A DNA stretch of 64,000 nucleotides from Sideroxydans sp. (GTDB taxonomy: Bacteria > Pseudomonadota > Gammaproteobacteria > Burkholderiales > Gallionellaceae): the NCBI GenBank assembly GCA_027310725.1, contig DAIDAG010000034.1, positions 1 through 64,000 of the forward strand, read 5' to 3'. Under the pieces are notes generated by a model. It was not told the DNA's origin. It searched no databases and saw nothing but the letters and a program-made list of their open reading frames with translations. The position numbers and the translations under genes were made by a program. Of this stretch, positions 9,662-17,200 are shown in pieces. The stretch's first letter is position 1, and every line of letters starts with the position of its first letter.

Positions 9662-9752
9662 AAAATCAAAAAGGCGTCCGACTGCGTGTGTACGCAGTGG
9701 GACGCCTTTGTCCTGTATTGCAAATCCTCCGAACCGCCGTTGATTCGTTGAC
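9662..9752 (-). promoter_or_regulatory. Candidate NasT/ANTAR-controlled leader with intrinsic terminator, upstream of nrtA
   Basis: Minus-strand reading: CAACGAATCAACGGCGGTTCGGAGG, a short spacer, then GGACAAAGGCGTCC and a stem-loop CACTGCG-TACACA-CGCAGTC closed by AAAGGCGTCC/GGACGCCTTT and ending in a run of T. It begins only about 12 nt after the predicted transcription start of the sigma-54 promoter. The hairpin with its T run at 9668-9710 is a strong intrinsic terminator. The upstream element CAACGGCGG and the following spacing match the nirB leader, so both are probably read by the same antiterminator, most likely NasT. Confidence 0.7.
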
Positions 9753-9764
9753 AGTCAATGTTCA

Positions 9765-9779
9765 GCAACAGTCGTGCCA
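9765..9779 (-). promoter_or_regulatory. Sigma-54 (-24/-12) promoter of the nrtABC-nirBD-nasA operon
   Basis: The minus strand reads TGGCACGACTGTTGC, matching the consensus TGGCACG-N4-TTGC at every fixed position with the required GG-to-GC spacing. The predicted start near 9753 gives a leader of about 125 nt to nrtA. About 90-105 bp upstream, TGCACCAAAGAAGGTCT (minus strand, 9868-9884) resembles an imperfect NtrC site. Sigma-54 plus NtrC control is the usual arrangement for nitrate assimilation. Confidence 0.85.
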
Positions 9780-9918
9780 GAATGCAGAACACTCACTAAT
9801 CGGCAATTCAATCATCAGGATATATGCAGGTTGCGACTATCAGTCCGGATGGACGGGCAACTATTCAAGACCTTCTTTGGTGCATCGGTTGCCCGATTGG
9901 CCGTTCGACGCACCTTTT

Positions 9919-10494
9919 TCAAGCACTCAATTCCTTGGCAAAAATGATCGCCTCTGCGATTTCCGCCAAACGCTTTCCCTTGCTCATCGCCATATCGCGC
10001 ATCCGTTTATAGGCTTCCGGTTCGCTATAGCCGTGGTCGGCCATCAATATTCCTTTGGCCCGGTCCACCAGCTTGCGTTCGACGAGCTGGCTCTTCGCTT
10101 CCTTCAGTTCGTCACGCAAGCGCTTATGCTCCAGGAATCGCGCCGCCGCCACATGAATGATGCCGCTCAGATCTTCGCTTTGTATCGTATGCGCCACGTA
10201 CGCGCTGACACCGGCGCGCATCGCTTCCTGGATGCTCTGCTGGTCATTCCGCGCACTCAGTACAACCACCGGTTTTTCCAGCGTGGTAGACATCAGGCTG
10301 ATCTGCTCAAGCGTATCCCGCCCCGGCGCATTGGCATCCACGATGATCACGTCCGCTGCGGCCGCCTGTATCGAGCGTTCGTCCACCTGCTCCCAGGCGA
10401 GAATCCCGACGACATCGAATTCGGCCAGTTCAAGACTGGCTTTCAGCCACGCCGCCCGATCCCGGACATCATCTATGATTAGAATTCGTTTCAA
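9919..10494 (-). CDS. nasT: Nitrate-responsive antiterminator, receiver-like plus ANTAR domain
   Basis: 191 residues. An N-terminal CheY-like receiver-type fold (KRILIIDDVRDRAAW, VIIVDANAPGRDT) is followed by a coiled linker and a C-terminal ANTAR RNA-binding domain (about 133-188: LVDRAKGILMADHGYSEPEAYKRM). NasT proteins bind hairpins in nitrate-assimilation leaders and release termination when the nitrate sensor NasS lets them go. I start it at TTG 10494 because GGGAG lies six bases upstream and the length then matches NasT; an ATG at 10539 is the alternative. No cytoplasmic nasS gene is adjacent, which is unusual. Confidence 0.9.
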   Translation of the reverse strand: MKRILIIDDVRDRAAWLKASLELAEFDVVGILAWEQVDERSIQAAAADVIIVDANAPGRDTLEQISLMSTTLEKPVVVLSARNDQQSIQEAMRAGVSAYVAHTIQSEDLSGIIHVAAARFLEHKRLRDELKEAKSQLVERKLVDRAKGILMADHGYSEPEAYKRMRDMAMSKGKRLAEIAEAIIFAKELSA

Positions 10495-10746
10495 CTTGCG
10501 CTCCCTGTTTATGATGAAGGGCAGCAATAAGCGAGCCAAGATACGAGTGCCTGGTTATAAAGGAATTCTCCTGAAAACCCCGATCACCCGTGCACTGGCA
10601 ATGTGCACCATGCAATGTGTTGGTGCGGCAGATCGGATAGGATTGCACGAACATAAAGTATAAAACCGGCTGCCGGGATTCAATGGTTATTGAAGCTGTC
10701 GAGCTCAATCGCCCCTAGGCATCCGAATCAGAGAAAGGGATACATC

Positions 10747-11040
10747 ATGGCATTCGTAGTCGCCGCAATCTGGAAGGCAAAGCCCGGCGAAGAGGGACGC
10801 ATTCGTGGAGTCATCGAAATCATGACGCCATTGTCGCGCAGTGAGCCGGGAAATTTGTTCTATCAAGCCCAGGTTTCGTCACAGGATCCCACACGGTTCT
10901 TTCTGTACGAACAATATACCGATATACGGGCGTACGAAGATCACAAGGCTTCCGAGTACTTCCAGACCCATGTATTCGGCCACGCCATTCAATACCTTGA
11001 GTCCCGAGAGGTCGAAACTTATGAAACCATCGAAGACTGA
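10747..11040 (+). CDS. Antibiotic biosynthesis monooxygenase (ABM/YgiN-like) domain protein
   Basis: 97 residues, a dimeric ferredoxin-like alpha-beta barrel of the ABM superfamily (FVVAAIWKAKPGEEGRIRGVIE, FFLYEQYTDIRAYEDHKAS, then a short C-terminal strand). Small proteins of this type are quinol monooxygenases or heme/autoinducer-modifying enzymes; the substrate cannot be read from sequence. Start at 10747 with GAAAGGGAT upstream. It is divergent from nasT and not evidently coupled to any neighbour. Confidence 0.8.
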   Translation: MAFVVAAIWKAKPGEEGRIRGVIEIMTPLSRSEPGNLFYQAQVSSQDPTRFFLYEQYTDIRAYEDHKASEYFQTHVFGHAIQYLESREVETYETIED

Positions 11041-11542
11041 GAACAGGTCAGCCTTTTTGCAATGAGGCATAGCCTAAAGACTGGCAGACAAGACTGCTCA
11101 TTGAAAAGCCATTAAAGCGATATAGCTCTCCTTAGGCCGGAGACGTCGCACCCGGGCCTTTCAGTACGTTTGCCAAGCAAGGCCCGGAACGAGCCCTGTT
11201 TAAAGCATGGTCAATATGGCCAGTCTGCCAGACCGGACAACCGCCCGACTTGAAACTTGACTACGCTTTCTGAAATATTTGACACCAGAATGCCGACTGA
11301 TCCTGCTGAAATCTCCTCAATTGGAATTCAGCATATTTCTGCACGTCGCTTGAAATGAAATTGAATGAGTATGGAGGCATGCATGATCCATGAAATTTAA
11401 TTCATCCAGTTCATCGCGATGCTTCCCTATAATTATTCCGGTCTGCGGGTGGGTTGTTCTGGGACGCCTACTCCTGGATGCGGCGCCTGAATGACGGCGC
11501 GCAAATCGACAGTCTGGTTTGCATGGAATGACAGGAGGTTAT
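11041..11542. other. Intergenic region with no clear gene
   Basis: About 500 bp. Only very short frames occur, for example a 34-codon frame from ATG 11391 with no credible ribosome-binding site. The last 15 bases carry the strong ACAGGAGGTT binding site of the next gene. A TTGACA-like hexamer near 11279 could be a sigma-70 -35 box, but no convincing partner was found. Confidence 0.5.
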
Positions 11543-12376
11543 ATGAAGAACTCATTACTTATGGCTGTCATGGGCTGTGTAGTGTTTTCATTGTCGGCCT
11601 GCACGACCGTCAAATCCGGAATGGGGGCCATCGAATGGACTCCCGGCAGTGGGACATTGAAAGAGCCCATCGGAGAAGGCTTCCACATCGTCTCTCCTTT
11701 CAGTGAAATCTATCAATACGATCTGCGAGAACAGGAACATCAGGAAAGCCTTGATGTTCTGGCCAACAATGGACTTTCCATAATCCTGGATACTTCGATC
11801 CTTTATAAACCCGTCGATTCCGAGCTTTATCTTCTTCAGACAGAGATCGGACCGGACTATTATCGGATCCTCCTTGGTCCACTTCTCCGTAGCGGGGCGC
11901 GCAAGGTTGTAGGTCGCTACAGTCCGGAAGAGATCTACTCGACAAAACGGGAGGAAGTCGAAAGGGAAATATTTGCCGAGGTTAACAGGAAGCTTCAGTC
12001 CAAACATGTCCAGGTGGATGGAATATTGATCCGCGACGTTCACTTGCCAAAGGTCGTCCAGGAAGCCATCGAGTTGAAACTTCAGCAAGAGCAAAAGGCA
12101 CTCGCGATGCAATTTGTGCTTGATAAGGAAAAGAAGGAAGCGGAGCGCAAGAAGATTGAGGCTGCCGGGATAGCCGATTATCAGCAACTGATCGGCAAAG
12201 GGTTAACTGATGCGCTCCTTCAGTGGAAGCAGATCGAAGCCATCGAGAAACTCGCCCAATCGCCCAACAGCAAGACTATTGTTCTGGATGCCGGCAAAGG
12301 AAACCTTCCGTTGATTCTGGATACGAAAACTTTTGAAACCGAGTCTCAGCTTAATGGCAGCGGGAAAACCCGCTAA
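11543..12376 (+). CDS. SPFH/prohibitin-like lipoprotein
   Basis: 277 residues starting at 11543 directly after AGGAGG. The N-terminus is a lipoprotein signal (MKNSLLMAVMGCVVFSLSAC, lipobox LSAC). Residues about 30-200 match the SPFH/band-7 fold: VSPFSEIYQYDLREQEHQESLDV, LDTSILYKPVDSELYLL, PLLRSGARKVVGRYSPEEIYS. A charged helical stretch rich in E and K (about 180-225) follows, as in prohibitin and HflK/C coiled coils. SPFH proteins form membrane-associated rings; a lipid-anchored form would be tethered to the periplasmic face of a membrane. Role unknown; stands alone. Confidence 0.8.
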   Translation: MKNSLLMAVMGCVVFSLSACTTVKSGMGAIEWTPGSGTLKEPIGEGFHIVSPFSEIYQYDLREQEHQESLDVLANNGLSIILDTSILYKPVDSELYLLQTEIGPDYYRILLGPLLRSGARKVVGRYSPEEIYSTKREEVEREIFAEVNRKLQSKHVQVDGILIRDVHLPKVVQEAIELKLQQEQKALAMQFVLDKEKKEAERKKIEAAGIADYQQLIGKGLTDALLQWKQIEAIEKLAQSPNSKTIVLDAGKGNLPLILDTKTFETESQLNGSGKTR

Positions 12377-12721
12377 TTTTCATTCCGGTCAGCGACTGTT
12401 CAAATTTGCAGATGCCAATGTCAAAAATGGATTTGCCGTAATCGACATTCAATCAATTCGTTCATTGTCTATGCAACGCGGGTATTGCTGATACTTACTT
12501 TCGATCTTAATCTGGTTTATCGGTTCGTTAAAACTCTGGAAGCTGTGGCGGTTGAAACAAACGACTTTACTAAAGTAGTGGTATCGCCACCGACGCATTG
12601 AATATACCAGTGTGGCATATGAGACACGCACGTTTAAGAACGGGGGTATCATTGAACCGATCGTTTTGCAGAACATTTCCGGATACTATCGATTTCCAAT
12701 TTTCAATAGGAAGACCATAAA
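12377..12721. other. Intergenic region upstream of the beta-propeller gene
   Basis: 345 bp without a supported gene. It holds an odd-centred palindrome ACTTTA-C-TAAAGT near 12562, an inverted pair GTGGCG/CGCCAC about 45 bp apart, and GAGACAC at 12621, a string that recurs upstream of other genes of the alcohol cluster. A TGGCAT at 12613 looks like a sigma-54 -24 box but lacks the GC at -12, so no promoter is claimed. Confidence 0.4.
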
Positions 12722-13783
12722 ATGAGCCGCGAGTCCCCAAAAACGTATTTTCGAATTGTGGTGTTACTGATGGTGTTGCCTTTTTCCGCATTTGCCGGAA
12801 GCAAAGGGATTGCCTATGTTTCCGACCAAGAAGGAGCCGTCACAGTCGTTGACCTTGAAACCATGGAAATCAAGGGAGTCCTGGATATAGATGCTAAGGG
12901 GCCTCGCGGAATCGGCGTGACTGAAGATGGAAAATGGCTGGTGACTGCCAACAAAGACGACGGCAACATCTCCGTGATCGACACAGCGACAGGCAGACTG
13001 GTCAAACACGTCGTTATAGGAAAGAACCCTGAGTTTGTACGAGTTCGCGGTGATATTGCTTTCGTCACTTTCGAACCAAGCTTCAAGGCCGGCAAGATTC
13101 CTCAACAAGGTTCAATGGATAAAAGAGAGACTGGCGGCGACGATAAAGTTCCTGGCCACGTAGCAGTAGTTAACCTGACAACTGGCAAGATTTTAGTTGA
13201 TATCGTAGGTAGGCCAGAGACCGAGGGGGTTGAGATTTCCAAAGATGGAAATCAAATTATTGTCGCCAACGAATCGGACAACTCCATTAGCGTACATGAC
13301 GTAAACTCCGGCAAACTGCTCAAGAATATTTCCCTATCACAGTACGGAGAACGTCCGCGTGGCATTAAGTTATCTCCAGATGGTAGTGTTTATGTGACTA
13401 CATTGGAGTTTTCCGCAAAATTGCTTGTTCTTGATAAGAATTTCGAGCTGATCAAGGAAGTTGCTACTGGGAAAACACCGTATGGTGTATCTTTTGACTA
13501 TGATGGAAAGCGAGTATTTGTCGCTACCAACAAGGAGAAGGCATTACAAGTCTTTGACGCCAAAACTTGGGCGAAAATAAAAGATATTCCTACCGGCGAC
13601 CGTTGCTGGCACTTCACCTTTACACCGGATAATCAACAAATTCTGCTGGCTTGCGGAAAATCCAACGAGATATTGGTAATTGATGCTAACCGATTGGAAG
13701 TTACCAAACAAATTAGCGACAGCGGAATGCCATGGGGTATCGTAACTTTCCCAAAATCGATGGGTAGTTTAGATCGCCCTTGA
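12722..13783 (+). CDS. PQQ-associated YVTN-type beta-propeller protein, periplasmic
   Basis: 353 residues with a cleavable signal peptide (VLLMVLPFSAFA, cut near residue 24). The rest is a seven-bladed propeller of repeated units such as GKWLVTANKDDGNISVIDTATG, NQIIVANESDNSISVHDVNSG and KRVFVATNKEKALQVFDAKTW. It closely resembles the beta-propeller family found beside quinoprotein alcohol dehydrogenases (PQQ-dependent catabolism-associated type). The molecular role in those clusters is not established. AGGAAG precedes the ATG. It is the first gene of the alcohol-oxidation region; the 530-bp gap behind it suggests its own transcript. Confidence 0.85.
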   Translation: MSRESPKTYFRIVVLLMVLPFSAFAGSKGIAYVSDQEGAVTVVDLETMEIKGVLDIDAKGPRGIGVTEDGKWLVTANKDDGNISVIDTATGRLVKHVVIGKNPEFVRVRGDIAFVTFEPSFKAGKIPQQGSMDKRETGGDDKVPGHVAVVNLTTGKILVDIVGRPETEGVEISKDGNQIIVANESDNSISVHDVNSGKLLKNISLSQYGERPRGIKLSPDGSVYVTTLEFSAKLLVLDKNFELIKEVATGKTPYGVSFDYDGKRVFVATNKEKALQVFDAKTWAKIKDIPTGDRCWHFTFTPDNQQILLACGKSNEILVIDANRLEVTKQISDSGMPWGIVTFPKSMGSLDRP

Positions 13784-14256
13784 TTAGTTTTCACCAGATA
13801 TTCCATTTCCACGGTCAACCCCGCCTGCGGGGGGGATGACGAGTTTTCGGGCTACTGGACAATCTGGGATCCTCTACCCTTGGATACTCTCGCTCATTAG
13901 GGAAATTAGAAATATCGATAATCTGGCTTTTAATCGATCCATTTTATAGCCCAGTCCCGGTAACCCAAATGCCGAAGCTAACAAGCATCGACACAATGAC
14001 AATAGATATTTCCATCTTATCTCTGTCAATCTCCTAACCGTTCTGCATAGAATTTTACAATTCTGTTGTCTTTTGTAGCACTTGTTCTCCGTCATATGGA
14101 TTTGAACTGTTCACAAATGGGACAAATACATAGCAATGAGACAAGTATGTTTGCCGTGCCTGGTTTAATAAAGCCTATCCCCAATTCCATTTTGAACGCC
14201 TCTACAAGTCATGTAGGACACGATCAATGCATTACCGAAGCCAATTAAACTCTGAT
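13784..14256. other. Intergenic region, regulatory for the pedF unit
   Basis: About 470 bp with no supported gene. A GC-rich hairpin CCCGC-CT-GCGGG (13820-13831) follows the propeller gene and may end its transcript, though no T tract follows. TGTTCACAAATGGGACA (14108-14124) and GAGACA (14138) lie 115-150 bp ahead of the sigma-54 promoter, a plausible activator-binding distance. Confidence 0.4.
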
Positions 14257-14271
14257 TGGCATGGCTATTGC
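14257..14271 (+). promoter_or_regulatory. Sigma-54 (-24/-12) promoter of the cytochrome c-550 gene
   Basis: TGGCATGGCTATTGC fits TGGCAYG-N4-TTGC exactly with correct GG-GC spacing. Predicted transcription start near 14283, 33 nt before the ATG of pedF, leaving room for the GGAGGAGGT ribosome-binding site. The AcoR-type activator encoded at 17201 is the natural candidate partner. Confidence 0.85.
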
Positions 14272-14315
14272 AATATGTTGACCATTCTTTAAAAGTGATA
14301 TGGAGGAGGTTATAA

Positions 14316-14783
14316 ATGAAACAATATAGAAACGTAATCTTTGCTTGTTCATTGTTGGCTGTCGCATTGAGTCCATCACTTGCTTCGGCTCATGGAGACG
14401 TGACACCTCAAGCAGTGGATACCAAAACTTTGCCTGTGTTGGGGTCGGAATGGCTTGATGAAAATCCCTACAGTGGACAAAAGGAAGCGACGAGAATAGG
14501 AACATCAGCGTATGCCCAAAATTGCGCACGTTGCCATGGACTGCAAGCCCAATCGGGCGGTATTGCGCCAGATTTGCGGCTATTGGATCGTGATTGCACA
14601 GATCTCAATGATGCGAAGAAGAAAGCTTGTTATATAGAGACAGATAAATATTTTTTGGTCTCTATTCGCCACGGAAAAGTACGCAATGGCGCTGTGTACA
14701 TGCCACCGTTTGAAGGCTTTTTAAATCAGGAAGCTATGTGGGCTATCAAGACATATCTTGAGTCATTGCGGGTAACCCAATAA
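14316..14783 (+). CDS. pedF: Cytochrome c-550, PedF-like
   Basis: 155 residues with a signal peptide (cut after SLASA) and one CXXCH heme motif (CARCHGL, residues 69-75). The mature start AHGDVTPQAVDT and the segments NPY...IGTSAYAQNCARCHGLQAQSGGIAPDLR and YMPPFEGFLNQEAMWAIKTYL match the cytochrome that accepts electrons from quinoprotein ethanol dehydrogenases in pseudomonads (PedF/ExaB group). Relative to that group it has an insertion of about 20 residues with two extra cysteines (DRDCTDLNDAKKKACYIE), perhaps a disulfide loop. It would shuttle electrons from the PQQ alcohol dehydrogenase to the terminal oxidase. Confidence 0.9.
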   Translation: MKQYRNVIFACSLLAVALSPSLASAHGDVTPQAVDTKTLPVLGSEWLDENPYSGQKEATRIGTSAYAQNCARCHGLQAQSGGIAPDLRLLDRDCTDLNDAKKKACYIETDKYFLVSIRHGKVRNGAVYMPPFEGFLNQEAMWAIKTYLESLRVTQ

Positions 14784-14866
14784 TCGAAACGTATTGCATA
14801 AATCACCTCGAAAGCGTCAATTGATACTGATTGTTTAATATTGCTTATACAAAGAAAAGAGTGCAT

Positions 14867-15703
14867 ATGATGAACAATTTTACTTTTAAAGTACTCGCTG
14901 CCATTTTATCGCTCGCGTGCTTAAGCTCAGTCTCATCAGCGCGAGCCGAGGGCGAGTATTTGAAAATCAAACAATCCGGTACGTTGAAGGTCGCTGTATA
15001 TAAAGATTTCGCACCCTATTCGGCGAGTGACGAGGGCATCGATATTGATATAGCGAACGCACTGGCAAAAAAATTGGGGCTGAAACTGAGCTTGCTTCCA
15101 TTTCAGGCCGGCGATGATGTAAATGATGATTTGAGAAATATGGTTTGGAAGGGCCACTATCTCGGATATGGTCCGGCTGATGTTCTGCTGCACGTGCCGG
15201 TAGATCGGAGGCTGATGGCGCAAAATGATAAAGTTGAAATTTTTGCACCGTATCATCGCGAGACGGTTCGTCTGGTGAGAGATATACGCAAGGTGCCAGA
15301 TTTCGCGAATCTCGATTCGATGGCAGGCAAAAAGATAGGCGTCGAAAAGGTTTCCATGAGTGCTGTCCTGATGCTTGGTGCTGAAGACGGCAAGTTTCGT
15401 GAGAATGTAAAGATCTATTCGACTGCTACGGAAGCGCTTGAACAACTCAAGGCCGGCGAACTGGATGGGGTTCTCGCTACCCGCTCCGAAATTGAATCGG
15501 TTTTGAGAAACGATCCCAATTTTCAAATAAGCAAGGTCGAGTTTCAACGTTTGCCACCCGCAGGTTGGATTGTTGGAATGGCAGTGAAGAAGGATAACAC
15601 CGAGCTTATCAAATTGTTACGAGACTCAACCAATGAATTGGTCGAGTCCGGGGAGATGGCTAAAATATTCGCCAAGCATGGAGTGGAGTTGGTCACGCCA
15701 TGA
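14867..15703 (+). CDS. Quinoprotein-dehydrogenase-associated periplasmic substrate-binding-like protein
   Basis: 278 residues from ATG 14867 (an A/G-rich AAAGAAAAGAG lies just upstream; the TTG at 14831 is not used). A signal peptide ends near SSARAEG. The mature part is a family-3 solute-binding fold (GTLKVAVYKDFAPYSASDEGIDIDIANALAKKLG, VRLVRDIRKVPDFANLDSMAGKKIGVEK, LDGVLATRSEIESVL). Proteins of this kind sit beside PQQ alcohol/methanol dehydrogenases (the XoxJ/MxaJ-like group) without a partner permease and are thought to help cofactor loading or enzyme activation. No ABC permease or ATPase is nearby, supporting that reading. Confidence 0.85.
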   Translation: MMNNFTFKVLAAILSLACLSSVSSARAEGEYLKIKQSGTLKVAVYKDFAPYSASDEGIDIDIANALAKKLGLKLSLLPFQAGDDVNDDLRNMVWKGHYLGYGPADVLLHVPVDRRLMAQNDKVEIFAPYHRETVRLVRDIRKVPDFANLDSMAGKKIGVEKVSMSAVLMLGAEDGKFRENVKIYSTATEALEQLKAGELDGVLATRSEIESVLRNDPNFQISKVEFQRLPPAGWIVGMAVKKDNTELIKLLRDSTNELVESGEMAKIFAKHGVELVTP

Positions 15704-15839
15704 GATTTCAACGGTGTTTCGCGCCCTGACTTGTGAAATCGCTCATGCGTCTTGCCTGTCTGCTGATGCCTAGTACTCTCTGGCATCGTCAGGAATATGA
15801 CGCAGTCGGCGTTTACTTTCTAATTGGAGTAAATAGATA

Positions 15840-16733
15840 ATGAAATTCAAACTCGCAAATTTTCTGGTTCTGCCTCTGCTTGGTGCATCCATTGTATATG
15901 CTGCTGACAACATGCCGCCGCCCCCTTCCCTGAAGCATAAAGGGTCCATCGAGCGTGCCGAAATCAAGCAAGCTACAGCATTGCTGGATCGCGCCGTTGA
16001 TTATCTGCAGAAAAATGGTCCGGAAAATTCTTTTGGTGTGTTCAGCAATCGCCAAGGCCCATTCGTTAGCAATGAATATTATGTATTTGTTGTTGGACTT
16101 GATGGAATTATGTATGCCAGCGGTGGCGCTTCAAGCTCGTTGGTCGGCACAAATGTGCTCAATCTGAGTGATGCATCCGGCATTAATATCGTTCGCGACA
16201 TGCTGGATATTGCCAAGACCAGCGAGTCCGGAGCAATCGAATACCACTGGCTGAACAGTATCGATAATCGAATAGAAAACACGACGACCCAATTTCGCAA
16301 AGTGGGTAAATATCTAGTCTGCGTTGGCTACTACATCCACCGTGCATCGCTCGAAGAAGCGACAGTCATGCTGCACAGGGCAGTTGCATTCCTGAAAAAA
16401 TCTGGCGGCAAGACCGCATATGCGGCATTCAATGATCCCGCGGGCGGTTTCGTCATTAAAGACGAGTATGTTTTTGCCATCGGCCTGGATGATGGAAAGT
16501 ATCGCGCCTCCGGCGCTGCACCTTACCTTACAGGAACAGATGTACGCGAGTTGACTGATGCAGCTGGCAAACCTATCTTCAAAAAGATGATTGAACTCGC
16601 AAAACAAAATGATGGTGGAACTATCGACTACGTCTGGCGTAATCCGGCGACCAACGCCATAGAAAACAAGCACTCCTTGATCCAGCGCGTGGGCAACGTG
16701 CTGCTTGGAGTCGGTTACTACACCAAAGATTAA
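15840..16733 (+). CDS. Secreted protein with two tandem single-Cache domains
   Basis: 297 residues. A signal peptide (to about VYAAD) is followed by two homologous units, about 38-165 and 172-297. Each runs helix (ATALLDRAVDYLQKNG / ATVMLHRAVAFLKKSG), FGVFSNRQGPFVSNEYYVFVVGLDG / YAAFNDPAGGFVIKDEYVFAIGLDD, GTNVLNLSDASG / GTDVRELTDAAG, and VGKYLVCVGYYI / VGNVLLGVGYYT. These are sCache_2-like sensor folds duplicated in one chain, with no membrane or signalling domain, so the protein is a free periplasmic binder. Lying between the binding protein and the AcoR-type regulator, it may sense or buffer a substrate of the alcohol pathway. Function unproven. Confidence 0.8.
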   Translation: MKFKLANFLVLPLLGASIVYAADNMPPPPSLKHKGSIERAEIKQATALLDRAVDYLQKNGPENSFGVFSNRQGPFVSNEYYVFVVGLDGIMYASGGASSSLVGTNVLNLSDASGINIVRDMLDIAKTSESGAIEYHWLNSIDNRIENTTTQFRKVGKYLVCVGYYIHRASLEEATVMLHRAVAFLKKSGGKTAYAAFNDPAGGFVIKDEYVFAIGLDDGKYRASGAAPYLTGTDVRELTDAAGKPIFKKMIELAKQNDGGTIDYVWRNPATNAIENKHSLIQRVGNVLLGVGYYTKD

Positions 16734-16985
16734 GATAAGAACGCGTAGAGGTGGAATCGGGTGCGTGGCTGTTTGCTTCAAGTCCATTCACCAGCTTAAC
16801 TGGCGTCGCAACTTGTGCGTTGTCAACTATCGCTTTGATGCAATGCAAGAATCTCTACGGAATGAAGTGCTTGGGTTGAAATTTCCAAAATAAACCATAT
16901 GGTAAACATTGGATTGTAAAGTTCAACTTCCCATCGGAAGATAAATAAAAATTAATACTGCTTGGGCGACGTATCTGTAGTCTTG

Positions 16986-17012
16986 CATGCTACGCGCTAC
17001 GCGCGTAGCATG
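16986..17012. repeat. Perfect palindrome, 12-bp arms with 3-bp centre
   Basis: CATGCTACGCGC, TAC, then the exact reverse complement GCGCGTAGCATG. It lies 190 bp ahead of the regulator start. It could be an operator or an RNA hairpin. Confidence 0.8.
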
Positions 17013-17093
17013 ATTGGAGCTTGCGCCGTTCTGGCGTCTTTATGCATTGCGCATTCCATTCTTCAAGCTGCATTGGGTCACATGCGCGAGTCA

Positions 17094-17120
17094 TGTTTCG
17101 TTATGAATCATAACGAAACA
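17094..17120. repeat. Perfect palindrome, 12-bp arms with 3-bp centre
   Basis: TGTTTCGTTATG, AAT, then the exact reverse complement CATAACGAAACA. It has the same 12-3-12 geometry as the palindrome 108 bp upstream but a different sequence, and lies 80 bp before the regulator ATG. It is a good candidate operator for autoregulation. Confidence 0.8.
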
Positions 17121-17200
17121 GTTCTCTCATTCAACATTAGCCAAGGAACAGCCTGTAAAAAAATAATTAACTCTCACTGCGGGGAGGAGGTAGCTGATTT

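Larger units (their letters stand above)
16734..17200. other. Intergenic region upstream of the AcoR-type regulator, with two perfect palindromes
   Basis: 467 bp. A frame of 80 codons from TTG 16962 overlaps the next start as ATGA, but it has no binding site, no recognisable fold and is built across the two palindromes, so I do not call it. The GGAGGAGGT before ATG 17201 belongs to the regulator gene. Confidence 0.45.

Noticed and set aside
11391-11495. 34-codon frame in the gap before the SPFH gene
   Set aside because: No ribosome-binding site at a usable distance and no protein features.
12613-12627. Possible sigma-54 promoter upstream of the beta-propeller gene
   Set aside because: TGGCAT is present but the required GC at -12 is missing, so only the -24 half fits.
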